64,000 bases of DNA from Thermophilibacter mediterraneus (GTDB taxonomy: Bacteria > Actinomycetota > Coriobacteriia > Coriobacteriales > Atopobiaceae), in contig NZ_FPKO01000008.1 in NCBI RefSeq assembly GCF_900119385.1, positions 186,001 to 250,000 of the forward strand, in the 5' to 3' direction. The notes under the pieces were generated by a model, which saw only the letters and a list, made by a program, of their open reading frames with translations, was not told the DNA's origin and ran no database searches. Below, piece by piece: positions 8,563 through 18,666 of the stretch. Numbering within the stretch: the first letter of the stretch is position 1; each line of letters starts with the position of its first letter. The position numbers and the translations under genes were made by a program.

Positions 8563-9872
8563 CGCAGGACCCGCCTGACGGGGGTCACCACGCCGTCGGT
8601 GAGGGTGTGGCGGCCGGCGACGAAGACGTCGCAGGCGGCGCCGGCGAGCGTCGCGCCGAGCCACGCGGAGTTCTTGGAGCGGCTCTGCAGCCAGTCCTCG
8701 GTCACCGTGACCTCGGCGGCGGGGTCGATCAGCGTGAGGTCGGCGGTGCTGCCGGCCTCCACGCGCACCTCGGGCAGGCGCAGGCAGCGCCTGGGGTTGA
8801 CCGCCATGACCTCGACGAGGCGCGACCAGCTCATCTTGCCGGGCAGCACGAGGTTGGTGAGCATGAGCGGGAGCGACGTCTCGAGGCCCACGATGCCGAA
8901 GAAGGCGATCTCCCACTCGCAGTCCTTCTCGTGCGGGGCGTGCGGGGCGTGGTCGGTCACGACGCAGTCGATCGAGCCGTCGAGGATGCCCTCGACGAGG
9001 GCCGCCGCGTCGGCGGCGGTGCGCAGCGGAGGGTTCATCTTGAGGTTGGTGTCGTAGGCGTCGGTGATGTCCTCCTCGCTGAGGAAGAGGTGGTGCGGGG
9101 TGACCTCGCAGGTCACCGGCAGCCCCTCGGCCTTGGCGGCGCGCACGAGCTCGAGGCCCTTCTCGGTGGAGATGTGGGCGATGTGCAGCGCGCAGCCGGT
9201 CATGCGGCAGAGCTCGATGTCGCGGTAGATCTCGAGCTCCTCGCCGAGCGCCGGCCAGCCGAACATGCCGAGGCGCGTGGAGGCGCGGCCCTCGTTGATG
9301 ACGCCGTGCGTGGTGAGCGACTCGACCTCGCAGTGGGCGGAGACGACCTTGTCGAACTGCGAGACGTACTCCATGCAGGTGCGCATCATGCCGGCGCTCT
9401 GGACGCCGTGCCCGTCGTCGGAGAAGGCGACCGCGCCCTCCATGACCATGTCGCCGATCTCCGCGAGCGTCTGGCCCTTCTCGCCCACCGTGAGCGCGCC
9501 GATGGGGCGCACGTGGCAGAGCCCGGCGTGGCGGGAGCGGTCGATCTGGTAGCGGACCTCGGCGCCGTTGTCGGTCACCGGGTCGGTGTTGGGCATCGTC
9601 GCGACGTCGGTGAAGCCGCCGTGGGTCGCGGCGCGGGCGCCGGTCTCGATGGTCTCCTTGTACTCGAAGCCGGGGTCGCGGAAGTGGACGTGCATGTCGA
9701 CGAGGCCGGGCACGAGGTACTTCCCGGAGGCGTCGATGACCTCCGCGCCCTCGGGCGCGTCGAGGGACTCGGCGACCGCGGCGACCTTCTCGCCGTCGAT
9801 GAGGACGTCGCGAACGTCGTCGAGGCCCACCTGCGGGTCGACGACGTGGGCACGCTTAAGCAGATACGCCAT
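8559..9872 (-). CDS. pyrC: Dihydroorotase
   Basis: A 437-residue class I dihydroorotase that cyclises carbamoyl-aspartate. The metal site DMHVHFRDPG is near residue 58, with further ligands in SAHCEVESL, HIAHISTEKG and the TDHAPHAPHEKD segment. The N-terminal and C-terminal small beta domain (about residues 1-55 and 380-437) are complete. The start overlaps the end of pyrB by 17 bases. In many bacteria this enzyme pairs with PyrB, which fits the order here. Confidence 0.95.
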   Translation of the reverse strand: MAYLLKRAHVVDPQVGLDDVRDVLIDGEKVAAVAESLDAPEGAEVIDASGKYLVPGLVDMHVHFRDPGFEYKETIETGARAATHGGFTDVATMPNTDPVTDNGAEVRYQIDRSRHAGLCHVRPIGALTVGEKGQTLAEIGDMVMEGAVAFSDDGHGVQSAGMMRTCMEYVSQFDKVVSAHCEVESLTTHGVINEGRASTRLGMFGWPALGEELEIYRDIELCRMTGCALHIAHISTEKGLELVRAAKAEGLPVTCEVTPHHLFLSEEDITDAYDTNLKMNPPLRTAADAAALVEGILDGSIDCVVTDHAPHAPHEKDCEWEIAFFGIVGLETSLPLMLTNLVLPGKMSWSRLVEVMAVNPRRCLRLPEVRVEAGSTADLTLIDPAAEVTVTEDWLQSRSKNSAWLGATLAGAACDVFVAGRHTLTDGVVTPVRRVLR

Positions 9873-10791
9873 TGTTCTCTCCTCCCAGAAGCAGGTACAT
9901 CTCGGCCATGCGGGTCAGGACACCGGCGTTGACCTGGTCCAGGATGCGCGAGCGCGCGCAGTCGGCCACGTCGGCGTTGATCTCCATGCCGCGGTTCATG
10001 GGGCCGGGGTGGCAGATGATGGCCTCGGGCTTCATGCGGTTCACGCGCGCCATGTCGAGGCCCCAGAGGCGGTTGTACTCGCGCCTGGACGGGATGGCCG
10101 CGCCCTCCATGCGCTCGAGCTGGACGCGCAGCATGTAGACGACATCCATCTCGGGGATGACGGCGTCGAGGTCGGCGGTCTGCGGGACGCCGTAGTAGTC
10201 GGGGTCGTCGACCTGGAAGGTGGGCGGCCCCACGAGCGTGACGTCGGCGCCCATGGTCTTGAGGGCGGGCACGAGGCTGCCGCACACGCGGCTGTGCGAG
10301 AGGTCGCCGACGATGGCGACCTTGAGGCCGTCGAGGTGGCCGAAGTTCTCGCGGATGGTGTAGAGGTCGAGCATGGCCTGCGTGGGGTGCTGGTGCTTGC
10401 CGTCGCCGGCGTTGATGACGATGGCGTCGGTGTGCTCGGTGATCTTCTGCGGGGTGCCGGCGAGCCTGGCGCGGCAGATGAACATGTCGACGTTCATGGC
10501 GTCGATGGTCTCGATGGTGTCTGCGAGGCTCTCGCCCTTGACCACGGAGCTGGTGGCCCCGCCCATGGAGAGGGAGTCGGCCGAGAGGCGCTTCTCGGCG
10601 AGCTCGAAGGAGCTCTTGGTGCGCGTCGACGGCTCGAGGAACAGGTTGACGATCGTGCGGCCGCGAAGCGCGGGGACCTTCTTGATGGCGCGCTTGTTGA
10701 CCTCCGAGAACGAGCGGGCCGTGTCGAGGATCTGGGTGATGTCGTCTGCGGTGAGGCTCGTCGTGTCGATCAGGTGTTTGACGGACAGCAT
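9856..10791 (-). CDS. pyrB: Aspartate carbamoyltransferase, catalytic subunit
   Basis: A 311-residue transcarbamoylase joining carbamoyl phosphate and aspartate. The carbamoyl-phosphate site is FLEPSTRTKSSFELAEKRL near residue 53, the 80s-loop-like SSVVKGESLADT follows, and HPTQAMLDL lies at about residue 135. No pyrI regulatory subunit gene is seen, as usual where PyrR controls the operon. A 35-base gap separates it from pyrR. Confidence 0.95.
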   Translation of the reverse strand: MLSVKHLIDTTSLTADDITQILDTARSFSEVNKRAIKKVPALRGRTIVNLFLEPSTRTKSSFELAEKRLSADSLSMGGATSSVVKGESLADTIETIDAMNVDMFICRARLAGTPQKITEHTDAIVINAGDGKHQHPTQAMLDLYTIRENFGHLDGLKVAIVGDLSHSRVCGSLVPALKTMGADVTLVGPPTFQVDDPDYYGVPQTADLDAVIPEMDVVYMLRVQLERMEGAAIPSRREYNRLWGLDMARVNRMKPEAIICHPGPMNRGMEINADVADCARSRILDQVNAGVLTRMAEMYLLLGGENNGVSA

Positions 10792-10826
10792 CTAGGTGGC
10801 ACCTCCTGTGCTCTGCGTTGGGGCGG

Positions 10827-11378
10827 CTACGCGACGGGTCGGGTCCAGATCTCGACGGAGTTGGACTCGTCGTAGGGCCGGATGGACACGCGGACGTCCT
10901 CCTCGTGGGAGGAGGGGACGTTCTTACCCACGTAGTCGGCGCGGATGGGCAGCTCGCGGTGGCCGCGGTCGACCATCACGGCAAGCTGAACGGTCTTGGG
11001 GCGCCCGAGGTCGATGAGGGCGTCGAGGGCGGCGCGGATGGTGCGGCCCGTGTAGAGGACGTCGTCGACGAGCACGATGTCGCGGCCGTCGACGTCGAAC
11101 TTGATGTCGGTGCCGAACTCGACCGGGGCGATCCGGCGGCTCACGTCATCGCGGTAGAAGCTCACGTCGAGCGAGCCCACGGGCGGGCGGGTGCCCTCGA
11201 TCTTGGCGATCTCGTCGGCGAGCATCGGCGCGAGCGCCGCCCCGCGGCGGACGATGCCGACGAGGGCGACGCCGTCGGCGCCCTCGTTGCGCTCGATGAT
11301 CTCGTGGGCAATGCGGGTGAGCGCGCGGCTCATGGCCTGCTCGTCCATGATCTGGGCCTTGAGCTGAGGCTGTTCCAT
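10827..11378 (-). CDS. pyrR: Pyr operon attenuator / uracil phosphoribosyltransferase PyrR
   Basis: A 183-residue type I phosphoribosyltransferase. The PRPP-binding loop [20 protein letters not shown] is clear, and the N-terminal [19 protein letters not shown] segment matches PyrR, an RNA-binding attenuator protein that responds to UMP/UTP and PRPP. It leads the pyr operon and lies just behind a leader containing an intrinsic terminator, so autoregulation by attenuation is likely. Strong ribosome-binding site AGAAGGGAG precedes the ATG. Confidence 0.94.
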   Translation of the reverse strand: MEQPQLKAQIMDEQAMSRALTRIAHEIIERNEGADGVALVGIVRRGAALAPMLADEIAKIEGTRPPVGSLDVSFYRDDVSRRIAPVEFGTDIKFDVDGRDIVLVDDVLYTGRTIRAALDALIDLGRPKTVQLAVMVDRGHRELPIRADYVGKNVPSSHEEDVRVSIRPYDESNSVEIWTRPVA

Positions 11379-11520
11379 GGGACTCCCTTCTCACAAAAAG
11401 ACGCCCTGCCGTACCCGGCACGAGCGTCACGTTAAGGCTATGAGAAGCGTCCCTGGGCGCGCCCGGGGGCCTGACCTTGCTGGCGTCTCGCACCGGCTTA
11501 AAAATCTTTTTTAGTGTACA
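11379..11520 (-). promoter_or_regulatory. pyr operon promoter and attenuator leader
   Basis: Reading on the reverse strand, a TACACT -10-like box (11515-11520) is followed by a leader of about 110 bases that ends in a GC-rich hairpin (11400-11428; GACGC...TGCCG/GGTA/CGGCA...GCGTC) and a run of five T. This is a textbook intrinsic terminator just before the pyrR ribosome-binding site. PyrR-controlled attenuation is the obvious reading. I did not find the Bacillus-type PyrR binding-loop consensus, so the exact binding site is unknown. Confidence 0.7.
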
Positions 11521-11622
11521 CCATGCGGGCGCGCGGGGCGCGCGGCGTCGCGAATCTGCGCGGCGCCGAGCCCGGCGGACCCGCGGCCGACGCGAGACGG
11601 GGGGCGGGTCGGGCCGGCCGGG

Positions 11623-13356
11623 CTAGTCGAGGCGCCGCGGGCGCGGCTGGAAGTTGACGGCCATCGTCGCGGCCTCGGCGCGGGTGAGCGCCGCGGGCGC
11701 GTTGACGTAGCCGCCGCCCCCGATGACCCGGCGCGAGACTGCCCAGGCCACGGCGTCGCGCGCCCACGGCGAGATGTCGTCCGCGTCGATGACCTCTGCG
11801 AGCGCGTCCTCGGCGGGCTCCGCGTACTCGCCGCGGGCGCGGGCAAGGCGCGCGAGCATCACCGCGAACTCCTCGCGGCTCGTGGCCGAGTCAGGGCGGA
11901 AGCGGGGCTCATCCCCGGAGGGGGTCACCACCCCGCGCGCGAGCGCCCAGTCGACGGCGCTCGCGTAGGGCTCGTCCCCCGACACGTCGGCGAAGACGCC
12001 TCGGGACGGCCCGGCGGCGGCGCCCACCGCCTCGCCCTCCCCCGCCGCCGCGTCGACGCGCGAGAGCAGCGTCACCGCGTCCGCGCGGCAGATCGCCTCC
12101 CCCGGGTGGAAGAGGTCGTCGGGGAGGTCGGCGAGGTAGCCCAGGTTGTACGCGCGCTCGATCGGCAGCGAGTACCAGGCCGCCGAGTTGACGTCGGCGT
12201 AGTGGCCGTAGCGGCGCACGGTGAAGCTGAACGTGGTCGCGAGCAGCTCGTAGCGCCCGCGGGCGTGGTCGGCGAGGTCGATCTCGACGGTGTAGGTGCC
12301 CTCGCCGATGGCCTCGCGCACGATCGTGCCGTCGTCGCGCCTGAGCGAGACCACGGAGTAGAGCGAGGGGTCGAGGGTGGCGTAGAAGTAGGCGTCCCCC
12401 TTGCGGACCTCGTAGCGCACCGCGGGCACGCCGAGCGGCATCCCCGTGTAGACCACGAGCTGCTGGTTCTTCTCGCCATCGGGGCCCTTCTCGGGGATCT
12501 GCCCGGTCGTGGGGTCGGCGGGGAGCAGCGCGTCGGCCGTGTCGGCGACCAGCCGGTCGATCACGATGCGCTCGCCGGTCACCGCGGGGGCCGGGTCGAA
12601 CTGGGCGCGGTACGCCTCGAGCACCTCGCGCGAGGGGCCGTCCATGCGCATGACGCCCTTCTCGATCCAGATGACGCGGTCGCAGATGCGCGCGACCTGC
12701 GCCATGGAGTGGGACACGAACAGCACCGTGACGTTGCCGGAGTCGATGAAGCTCCTGATGCGATCCTCGCACTTCTGCTGGAAGAAGACGTCGCCCACCG
12801 AGAGCGTCTCGTCGACGATGAGCACGTCGGGCTCGGTCACCGTCGCGATGGCGAACGCGATGCGCGCCACCATGCCCGACGAGTAGTTCTTGAGGGGCAT
12901 GTCCATGAAGTCCGCGAGCTCGGCGAAGTCGATGATCTCCTGGAGGTGCTCGTCGATGAACTCGCGGGAGTAGCCGAGCAGCGCCCCGTTGAGGTAGATG
13001 TTCTCGCGCGCGGTGAGCTCGAGGTCGAAGCCGGCGCCGAGCTCGATGAGCGGCGCGATGTTGCCGCGCACGTCGATCGTGCCCTCGGAGGGCTCGAGCA
13101 CGCCCGCGATGCACTTGAGCATGGTGGACTTTCCCGACCCGTTGGTCCCCACGAGGCCCACGACCTCGCCGCGGCGCACCTTGAAGCTCACGTGGTCGAG
13201 CGCACGGAACTCCTTGAAGAACAGCTCGTGCCTCATGAGCTTGATGAAGTACTCCTTGAGGTTGTTGAGCTGCTCGCTGGCTATGTTGAAGATCATCGAG
13301 ACGTCGTCGACCTCGATGGCGTAGTCCTTGGCGGCGGAGGCGGAGGTGTCTTGCAT
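11623..13356 (-). CDS. Polysaccharide/teichoic acid export ABC ATPase with C-terminal SLH repeats
   Basis: A 577-residue protein. Residues about 1-245 form a Wzt/TagH-type ATPase: Walker A GTNGSGKSTM near residue 71, the family-typical signature YSSGMVARIAFA, Walker B VLIVDETLSVGD, and H-loop FVSHSM. A linker and a beta-rich section follow (about 290-380, YEVRKGDAYFYATLDPSLYS). Residues about 382-577 then read as three S-layer homology repeats: YADVNSAAWYSLPIERAYNL, FADVSGDEPYASAVDWALAR with FRPDSATSREEFAVMLARLA, and ISPWARDAVAWAVSRRVIGG with LTRAEAATMAVNF. SLH repeats usually bind secondary cell-wall polysaccharide outside the cell, so a cytoplasmic ATPase is an odd host; substrate recognition during export is my inference. 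It pairs with the permease just upstream. Confidence 0.88.
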   Translation of the reverse strand: MQDTSASAAKDYAIEVDDVSMIFNIASEQLNNLKEYFIKLMRHELFFKEFRALDHVSFKVRRGEVVGLVGTNGSGKSTMLKCIAGVLEPSEGTIDVRGNIAPLIELGAGFDLELTARENIYLNGALLGYSREFIDEHLQEIIDFAELADFMDMPLKNYSSGMVARIAFAIATVTEPDVLIVDETLSVGDVFFQQKCEDRIRSFIDSGNVTVLFVSHSMAQVARICDRVIWIEKGVMRMDGPSREVLEAYRAQFDPAPAVTGERIVIDRLVADTADALLPADPTTGQIPEKGPDGEKNQQLVVYTGMPLGVPAVRYEVRKGDAYFYATLDPSLYSVVSLRRDDGTIVREAIGEGTYTVEIDLADHARGRYELLATTFSFTVRRYGHYADVNSAAWYSLPIERAYNLGYLADLPDDLFHPGEAICRADAVTLLSRVDAAAGEGEAVGAAAGPSRGVFADVSGDEPYASAVDWALARGVVTPSGDEPRFRPDSATSREEFAVMLARLARARGEYAEPAEDALAEVIDADDISPWARDAVAWAVSRRVIGGGGYVNAPAALTRAEAATMAVNFQPRPRRLD

Positions 13357-13421
13357 GGGTCACGTCCTCGGTGTGCGCTGGGTGAACAGGAACGGGCGGG
13401 GGCCGGACGGGCGGCCGGGCG

Positions 13422-14246
13422 CTAGATGAACAGGATGAACTTGTGCTCGGTGCGACGGAACACGGCCACGCCCACCGCGAGTGCCAGCGCGGCCCACGCG
13501 ACGGCGAGAAGGACCACGATCGGCTCGGGGGAGGTCTGGTAGACGATCGCGCAGCGCATCATGTCGATGAAGTTGTACATGGGGTTCGCCTTGACAACCC
13601 ACACCACGAGCTGCGGCGCGCCGGCGTTGGTGAGCAGCGACAGGTCCCAGAAGACCGGCGTGAGGTAGTTCCACGCGGTGATCGCGACGCTCCAGAGGTG
13701 AATCATGTCGCGGAAGAAGACGGCGGCGGCACCGATGAGCAGGCTGATGCCCACGCAGAAGACCGTCAGCAGCGCGAGGGCGGGGACCATCCAGACGACG
13801 TGCCAGGTGGGGACCACGCGGAAGAACAGCATGACGATGACCACGGCGATGAGCGAGAACCCGAAGTTCATGATCGCGGAGAAGACCTTCTGGACCGGGA
13901 AGACCCAGCGGTCGACCTTGACCTTCTTGAGCAGCGGGGCCGCGTCGATGATCGAGCGCAGGCCGCCGTTGGTGGCCTCGCTCATCAGCGAGAAGGTGAT
14001 GTTGCCCACGATGAGGTAGAGCGGGTAGTTCTCGACGTTGGACCCGCGCAGGAAGTAGGAAAACACGAAGCTCATGATGATCATCATGAGCAGCGGGTTG
14101 AGCACGCTCCAGATGACGCCGAGCACCGAGCGACGGTAGCGGAGCTTGAAGTCCTTCGTCACGAGCTGCTGGAGGATGAAGCGGTCCTTTGCCCGCGTCC
14201 CGTTGGTGTGCGCGGCCCCCGCCGGGGCCATGGAGTCGTGGGTCAA
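13422..14246 (-). CDS. ABC-2 type polysaccharide/teichoic acid export permease
   Basis: A 274-residue membrane protein with about six hydrophobic segments, beginning after a short hydrophilic N-terminus with the family-typical LVTKDFKLRYRRSVLGVIWSVLNPLLMM. It matches Wzm/TagG permeases, which together with a Wzt/TagH ATPase export undecaprenyl-linked polymers. The long upstream-open frame passes through tRNA-Asn and is not real; the TTG at 14244-14246 has GGGAGG 4 bases upstream, while the ATG at 14231 has no nearby ribosome-binding site. The downstream neighbour is the cognate ATPase, about 65 bases away. Confidence 0.87.
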   Translation of the reverse strand: MTHDSMAPAGAAHTNGTRAKDRFILQQLVTKDFKLRYRRSVLGVIWSVLNPLLMMIIMSFVFSYFLRGSNVENYPLYLIVGNITFSLMSEATNGGLRSIIDAAPLLKKVKVDRWVFPVQKVFSAIMNFGFSLIAVVIVMLFFRVVPTWHVVWMVPALALLTVFCVGISLLIGAAAVFFRDMIHLWSVAITAWNYLTPVFWDLSLLTNAGAPQLVVWVVKANPMYNFIDMMRCAIVYQTSPEPIVVLLAVAWAALALAVGVAVFRRTEHKFILFI

Positions 14247-14460
14247 GGTGCCTCCCGCGTGCGTGCGTCGTGGTTTCGCTGACGTTGGAAATCCTATCAC
14301 AGCGCGTCGGGGGTCATAGAAACGGCAGAGTGGGGCCAGGCGCGAGGGCGCCGGGGTGCTTGGGCGGCCTCGTGTCCCGCGATGGGGGTCGAGCCCGCAG
14401 GTCAAAGGGCGCGTCAAAGACGCGCGCAAGCGGCGTGCGAAAGAAATCTCAAAATCTCGC

Positions 14461-14488
14461 TTGCATCCTGCGGGCGCATCTGTATACT
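14461..14488 (+). promoter_or_regulatory. Promoter of tRNA-Asn
   Basis: A TTGCAT -35 box (14461-14466) and TATACT -10 box (14483-14488) are separated by 16 bases, about 30 bases upstream of the tRNA. This is the closest match to the sigma-70/HrdB consensus seen in the window and points in the right direction. Confidence 0.75.
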
Positions 14489-14517
14489 CTTCTCTTGTGC
14501 AAACGCACCCCACCAAT

Positions 14518-14592
14518 TCCCCGGTGGCGCAGTGGTAGCGCAGCTGACTGTTAATCAGCGTGTCGTAGGTTCGAATCCTACCCGGGGAGCCA
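14518..14592 (+). tRNA. tRNA-Asn (anticodon GTT)
   Basis: A complete cloverleaf: acceptor TCCCCGG pairs with CCGGGGA, followed by discriminator G and an encoded CCA (14590-14592). The anticodon loop CTGACTGTTAATCAG places GTT at 14550-14552, reading Asn codons AAC/AAU. The T-arm holds GTTCGAATC. It is the only tRNA gene in the window and stands alone, with its own promoter and terminator. Confidence 0.97.
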
Positions 14593-14601
14593 GCAAAGTC
14601 G

Positions 14602-14638
14602 CAGGTCGGAGGCATTGATTGTCTCCGACCTGTTTTGT
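14602..14638 (+). terminator. Intrinsic terminator after tRNA-Asn
   Basis: CAGGTCGGAG (14602-14611) and CTCCGACCTG (14623-14632) form a 10-bp stem followed by TTTTGTTG, ten bases after the tRNA 3' end. Confidence 0.88.
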
Positions 14639-14673
14639 TGTCGCACCGGTCGCGGGGCCCGCCACCGCCGCCC

Positions 14674-14730
14674 GCGAGAACAGCACCCGCCCGCGAGAAC
14701 CGCACCCGCCCGCGAGAACCGCACCCGCCT
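14674..14730. repeat. 19-bp tandem repeat, three copies
   Basis: The unit GCGAGAACCGCACCCGCCC occurs three times in a row with a 19-base period (starting 14674, 14693, 14712), the first copy with one substitution and the last with a diverged end. It lies in the 535-base non-coding interval between tRNA-Asn and rpoD. No gene is apparent in that interval. Confidence 0.85.
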
Positions 14731-14818
14731 CCGCGGCGTTGACCAGACATGCGGGCGAGTGGGTAATCCGAGGGAGGCGCGTCTGCCGCGAGGGCGGTTT
14801 TTGCGAAGAAGACCCCAT

Positions 14819-14970
14819 GATTGGGTGTCGACCCGAGGGTCCTTCTCTCCCCCTCCGTCATCCTCAGCCAAGAAAGGCACCCAGTTGGGTGGGAAACGCG
14901 GCGGACGGGGGCGCCGGGGCCACCCTCGGAGCCCTGGGGCGATGCCCTGCATCAAACTTTATACCCAATC
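14819..14970. repeat. Intergenic element bounded by GATTGGGT / ACCCAATC (copy 1)
   Basis: The 8-base terminal arms GATTGGGT (14819-14826) and ACCCAATC (14963-14970) are exact reverse complements 152 bases apart, end to end. On the reverse strand the end reads ATGCGATTGGGTATAA followed shortly by TTTGATG; the same string occurs on the plus strand at 63162-63184, where a similar 163-base bounded element lies. Both copies also contain TCGACCCGAGGG. Identity is unknown: a small mobile element or a structured RNA are both possible. Confidence 0.5.
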
Positions 14971-15077
14971 GCATCGAGATCTCGCCCGAGAGGGCGATTG
15001 AGGCACGCAGGCGCGCCGGGGAGGCTCGGCGCGAGCCCGACCGGCCGCGGCGCGGTCCCGCGCGCGGGCTCACGCAG

Positions 15078-15104
15078 TGCGGCCCCGCAGGGTGCGGGGC
15101 CGCA
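15078..15104 (-). terminator. Terminator hairpin after rpoD
   Basis: TGCGGCCCCGC (15078-15088) and GCGGGGCCGCA (15094-15104) form an 11-bp perfect stem with a 5-base loop, 24 bases past the rpoD stop on the reverse strand. There is no T-run. Confidence 0.65.
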
Positions 15105-15127
15105 GCTGAGACAGGTGTGTGGGGACG

Positions 15128-16486
<1,359 letters not shown>

Positions 16487-16530
16487 GTAAATCCCCTTCG
16501 ACGCATGAACGCTCAAAAGTATACCCAAAA

Positions 16531-18666
16531 CTATTCCTCGGAAACTGAGGAAATCTCGCGAGAGAGCTCGGCGACGCGGCGCTGGAGGACGGTCGCCTCG
16601 CGGAAGAGCCGCTCGGAGTCCTCGTCGGGCGTGCCCGAGCCCGAGAGCTGCGCGCGGATCTGGCGCACGCGCCGCCTGCACGAGCAGAGCTCGGCGGTGT
16701 CGACGATGAGGTCGAGCTTCTCGCTGTCGCTGAGCTCGCCGTCGCTCATCACCCGCCCTCCCGAGAGGATCCGCGGGGCCTCGGGCACCACCGCGCTCGC
16801 CGCGGCGACGACCTCGGCCGGGCTCGTGCCCTCGGGCGTCGAGAGCATGGCCCACGCCATGGCCTCGTGACGCGCGTCTGCCCAGAAGAGCGACGCGATG
16901 CGCTCCTCGTAGGGCCTCAGGGCGTCCGGGCGCTGGGCGAGCGCGCTGAGCAGCTCGCGCTCCGCCGTGACCTGCATGCGCTCGTCGGCGGAGAGCGCGG
17001 AGAGCGGCGCCGACCGGGGCTCCGCGCGCCATGCGGGCCGGGGGGCCGGGGGGTCCTCGCGCGACGCCGGCGCCGGGACGAGAGGCCGCGCGCTGCGGAC
17101 GGTCCTCGTCGAGCTGGCGGAGAGCGCGGAGAGCGGCGCCTCGCGCGCGGGGGCCGGGCGGGCGGGCGCCTCGGGCGCCGGCGCGCCGTCCTCGTACGCC
17201 TCGGCGGGCACGTAGTCGTCGGGGCCGAGCTCGTCGGAGCCGGGGCCCGCGGCCCAGGCGCCGGCGTCGCGCGAGGACCCCCCGGCCCCCCGGCCCGCAT
17301 GGCGCGCGGAGCCCCGGTCGGCGCCGCCGCCGGGACGAGAGGCCGCGCGCTGCGGACGGTCCTCGTCGAGCTCGACCACCTTGGCGTCGCGGATGGCGCG
17401 CTTGGTCTCGCTCACGTCCATGCCGAGCGTGTCGGCGAGGCGCGTGGCGTACTCGTCGAGCAGCACCGAGTGCTTGAGCGGCGCGAGCAGCGAGGCCATG
17501 TCCTCGAGCGCGCGGACGCGCCGGCCCGGAGCCGAGAGGTCGTGCGCGGCGAGGCGCTTCTCGAAGACGAAGTCCATGAGCGGGCGCGCGGCGTCGAGGA
17601 CGGGGCGCAGGGCGTCCGCCCCCCGGACCGCGAGGAACTCCATCGGGTCCTGGTTGTCCGGCAGCACCACGCACAGGAGCGCGGCGGAGGTCTTGTCGAG
17701 GTAGCGCACCGCGCGCTCCGCCGCGCGCTGCCCCGCCGCGTCGCCGTCGAACATGCAGATGATCTTGCTCACGCGCTGGCGCTCCATGAGGCGGACGTGG
17801 TCGAGGCGAAACGCGGTGCCGAGGGCGGCGACGGCGTTGGTGAAGCCGGCCTCGTGCATGGCGATGACGTCGGTGTAGCCCTCGCAGACGATGGCCACCC
17901 CCGTGGCCGCCATCGTCTCCTTGGCGCGGTCGTAGGCGAAGAGGTGCTTGCCCTTGTTGAACGCGGGGGTGTCGCGCGTGTTCACGTACTTGGCGACCCC
18001 GTCGCGCTTGGCCCCCAGGACGCGCCCGCCGAAGGCGATGGTGCGCCCGAGCTCGTCGTGGATGGGGAACATCACGCGGTCGTAGAAGCGGTCCGTCACC
18101 CGGCCGGATCGGTCGTAGGCGAGGTCGGCGGCGATCATCTCCGCCTGCCCGAAGCCCTTGGAGCGAAGCCGCGCCACGAGCTGCCCGCGACCCGGAGCGT
18201 AGCCGAGGCCCCACCTGCGGCACACGTCCGAGCCGAAGCCGCGCCCCGAGAGGTAGCGGCGCGCGGCGTCCGGGCCCTCGCCGCGGCCGCGCATGAGCAT
18301 GAGGTGGTAGAAGGACTCGGCCTCGCCGAGCGCCTCCATGAGGCGGGTCTTGCGCGGCCCGCGCCCGGCCCCGCGCTCCTCGGCGAGCTCGATGCCCGCG
18401 CGGTCGGCCAGGTAGCGGATGGCATCGGGGAACTCGAGGCCCTCGCGCCGCTGGACGTAGGAGAAGACGTCGCCGCCCTCCCCGCAGCCGAAGCAGTGCC
18501 AGAGGCCCGTGGCGGGGTTGACCTTGAACGAGGGGGTCTTCTCGCCGTGGAAGGGGCAGCACCCCCAGAACTCCTGCCCGCGCTGCCGCAGCTCCACGGT
18601 CTCGCCGACGAGCTGCACGAAGTCGGTGGCCTGGCGGACGCGCTCCTTGTCCTCCTCGGAGATCAC
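16531..18666 (-). CDS. dnaG: DNA primase, with a repeat-distorted linker
   Basis: A 711-residue primase that makes RNA primers at the fork. The N-terminal CHC2 zinc finger ([11 protein letters not shown]...[16 protein letters not shown]) starts near residue 37; the TOPRIM core has [18 protein letters not shown] and [15 protein letters not shown]; the C-terminal helicase-binding domain (about residues 570-711) is present. The linker between core and C-terminal domain (about residues 430-560) is Ala/Pro/Arg-rich and contains exact direct and inverted copies of itself, so its length and sequence are not trustworthy, although the frame is kept. The start overlaps the ribF stop. Confidence 0.92.
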   Translation of the reverse strand: MISEEDKERVRQATDFVQLVGETVELRQRGQEFWGCCPFHGEKTPSFKVNPATGLWHCFGCGEGGDVFSYVQRREGLEFPDAIRYLADRAGIELAEERGAGRGPRKTRLMEALGEAESFYHLMLMRGRGEGPDAARRYLSGRGFGSDVCRRWGLGYAPGRGQLVARLRSKGFGQAEMIAADLAYDRSGRVTDRFYDRVMFPIHDELGRTIAFGGRVLGAKRDGVAKYVNTRDTPAFNKGKHLFAYDRAKETMAATGVAIVCEGYTDVIAMHEAGFTNAVAALGTAFRLDHVRLMERQRVSKIICMFDGDAAGQRAAERAVRYLDKTSAALLCVVLPDNQDPMEFLAVRGADALRPVLDAARPLMDFVFEKRLAAHDLSAPGRRVRALEDMASLLAPLKHSVLLDEYATRLADTLGMDVSETKRAIRDAKVVELDEDRPQRAASRPGGGADRGSARHAGRGAGGSSRDAGAWAAGPGSDELGPDDYVPAEAYEDGAPAPEAPARPAPAREAPLSALSASSTRTVRSARPLVPAPASREDPPAPRPAWRAEPRSAPLSALSADERMQVTAERELLSALAQRPDALRPYEERIASLFWADARHEAMAWAMLSTPEGTSPAEVVAAASAVVPEAPRILSGGRVMSDGELSDSEKLDLIVDTAELCSCRRRVRQIRAQLSGSGTPDEDSERLFREATVLQRRVAELSREISSVSEE
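16987..17371. repeat. Nested direct and inverted repeats inside dnaG
   Basis: Three repeat pairs interlock here. A 68-base perfect inverted pair lies at about 17006-17073 and 17257-17325. A 44-base perfect direct pair (GCCGGGACGAGAGGCCGCGC...) lies at 17072-17115 and 17328-17371. A 25-base direct pair (GGCGGAGAGCGCGGAGAGCG...) lies at 16987-17011 and 17116-17140. The inverted pair codes [20 protein letters not shown] in one copy and its reverse-complement translation [20 protein letters not shown] in the other. Confidence 0.93.

Noticed and set aside
14674-14730. CRISPR-like array
   Set aside because: The three 19-bp units are directly tandem with no spacers, and no cas genes occur in the window.
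13422-14861. A longer ABC permease reading back through tRNA-Asn
   Set aside because: The extra N-terminus is translated antisense to the tRNA and its promoter; homologous permeases start near the TTG/ATG at 14246/14231.
14593-15127. Small stable RNA such as tmRNA, RNase P RNA or 4.5S RNA in the tRNA-rpoD gap
   Set aside because: None of the conserved sequence hallmarks of these RNAs could be found by eye; only repeats and hairpins are visible.
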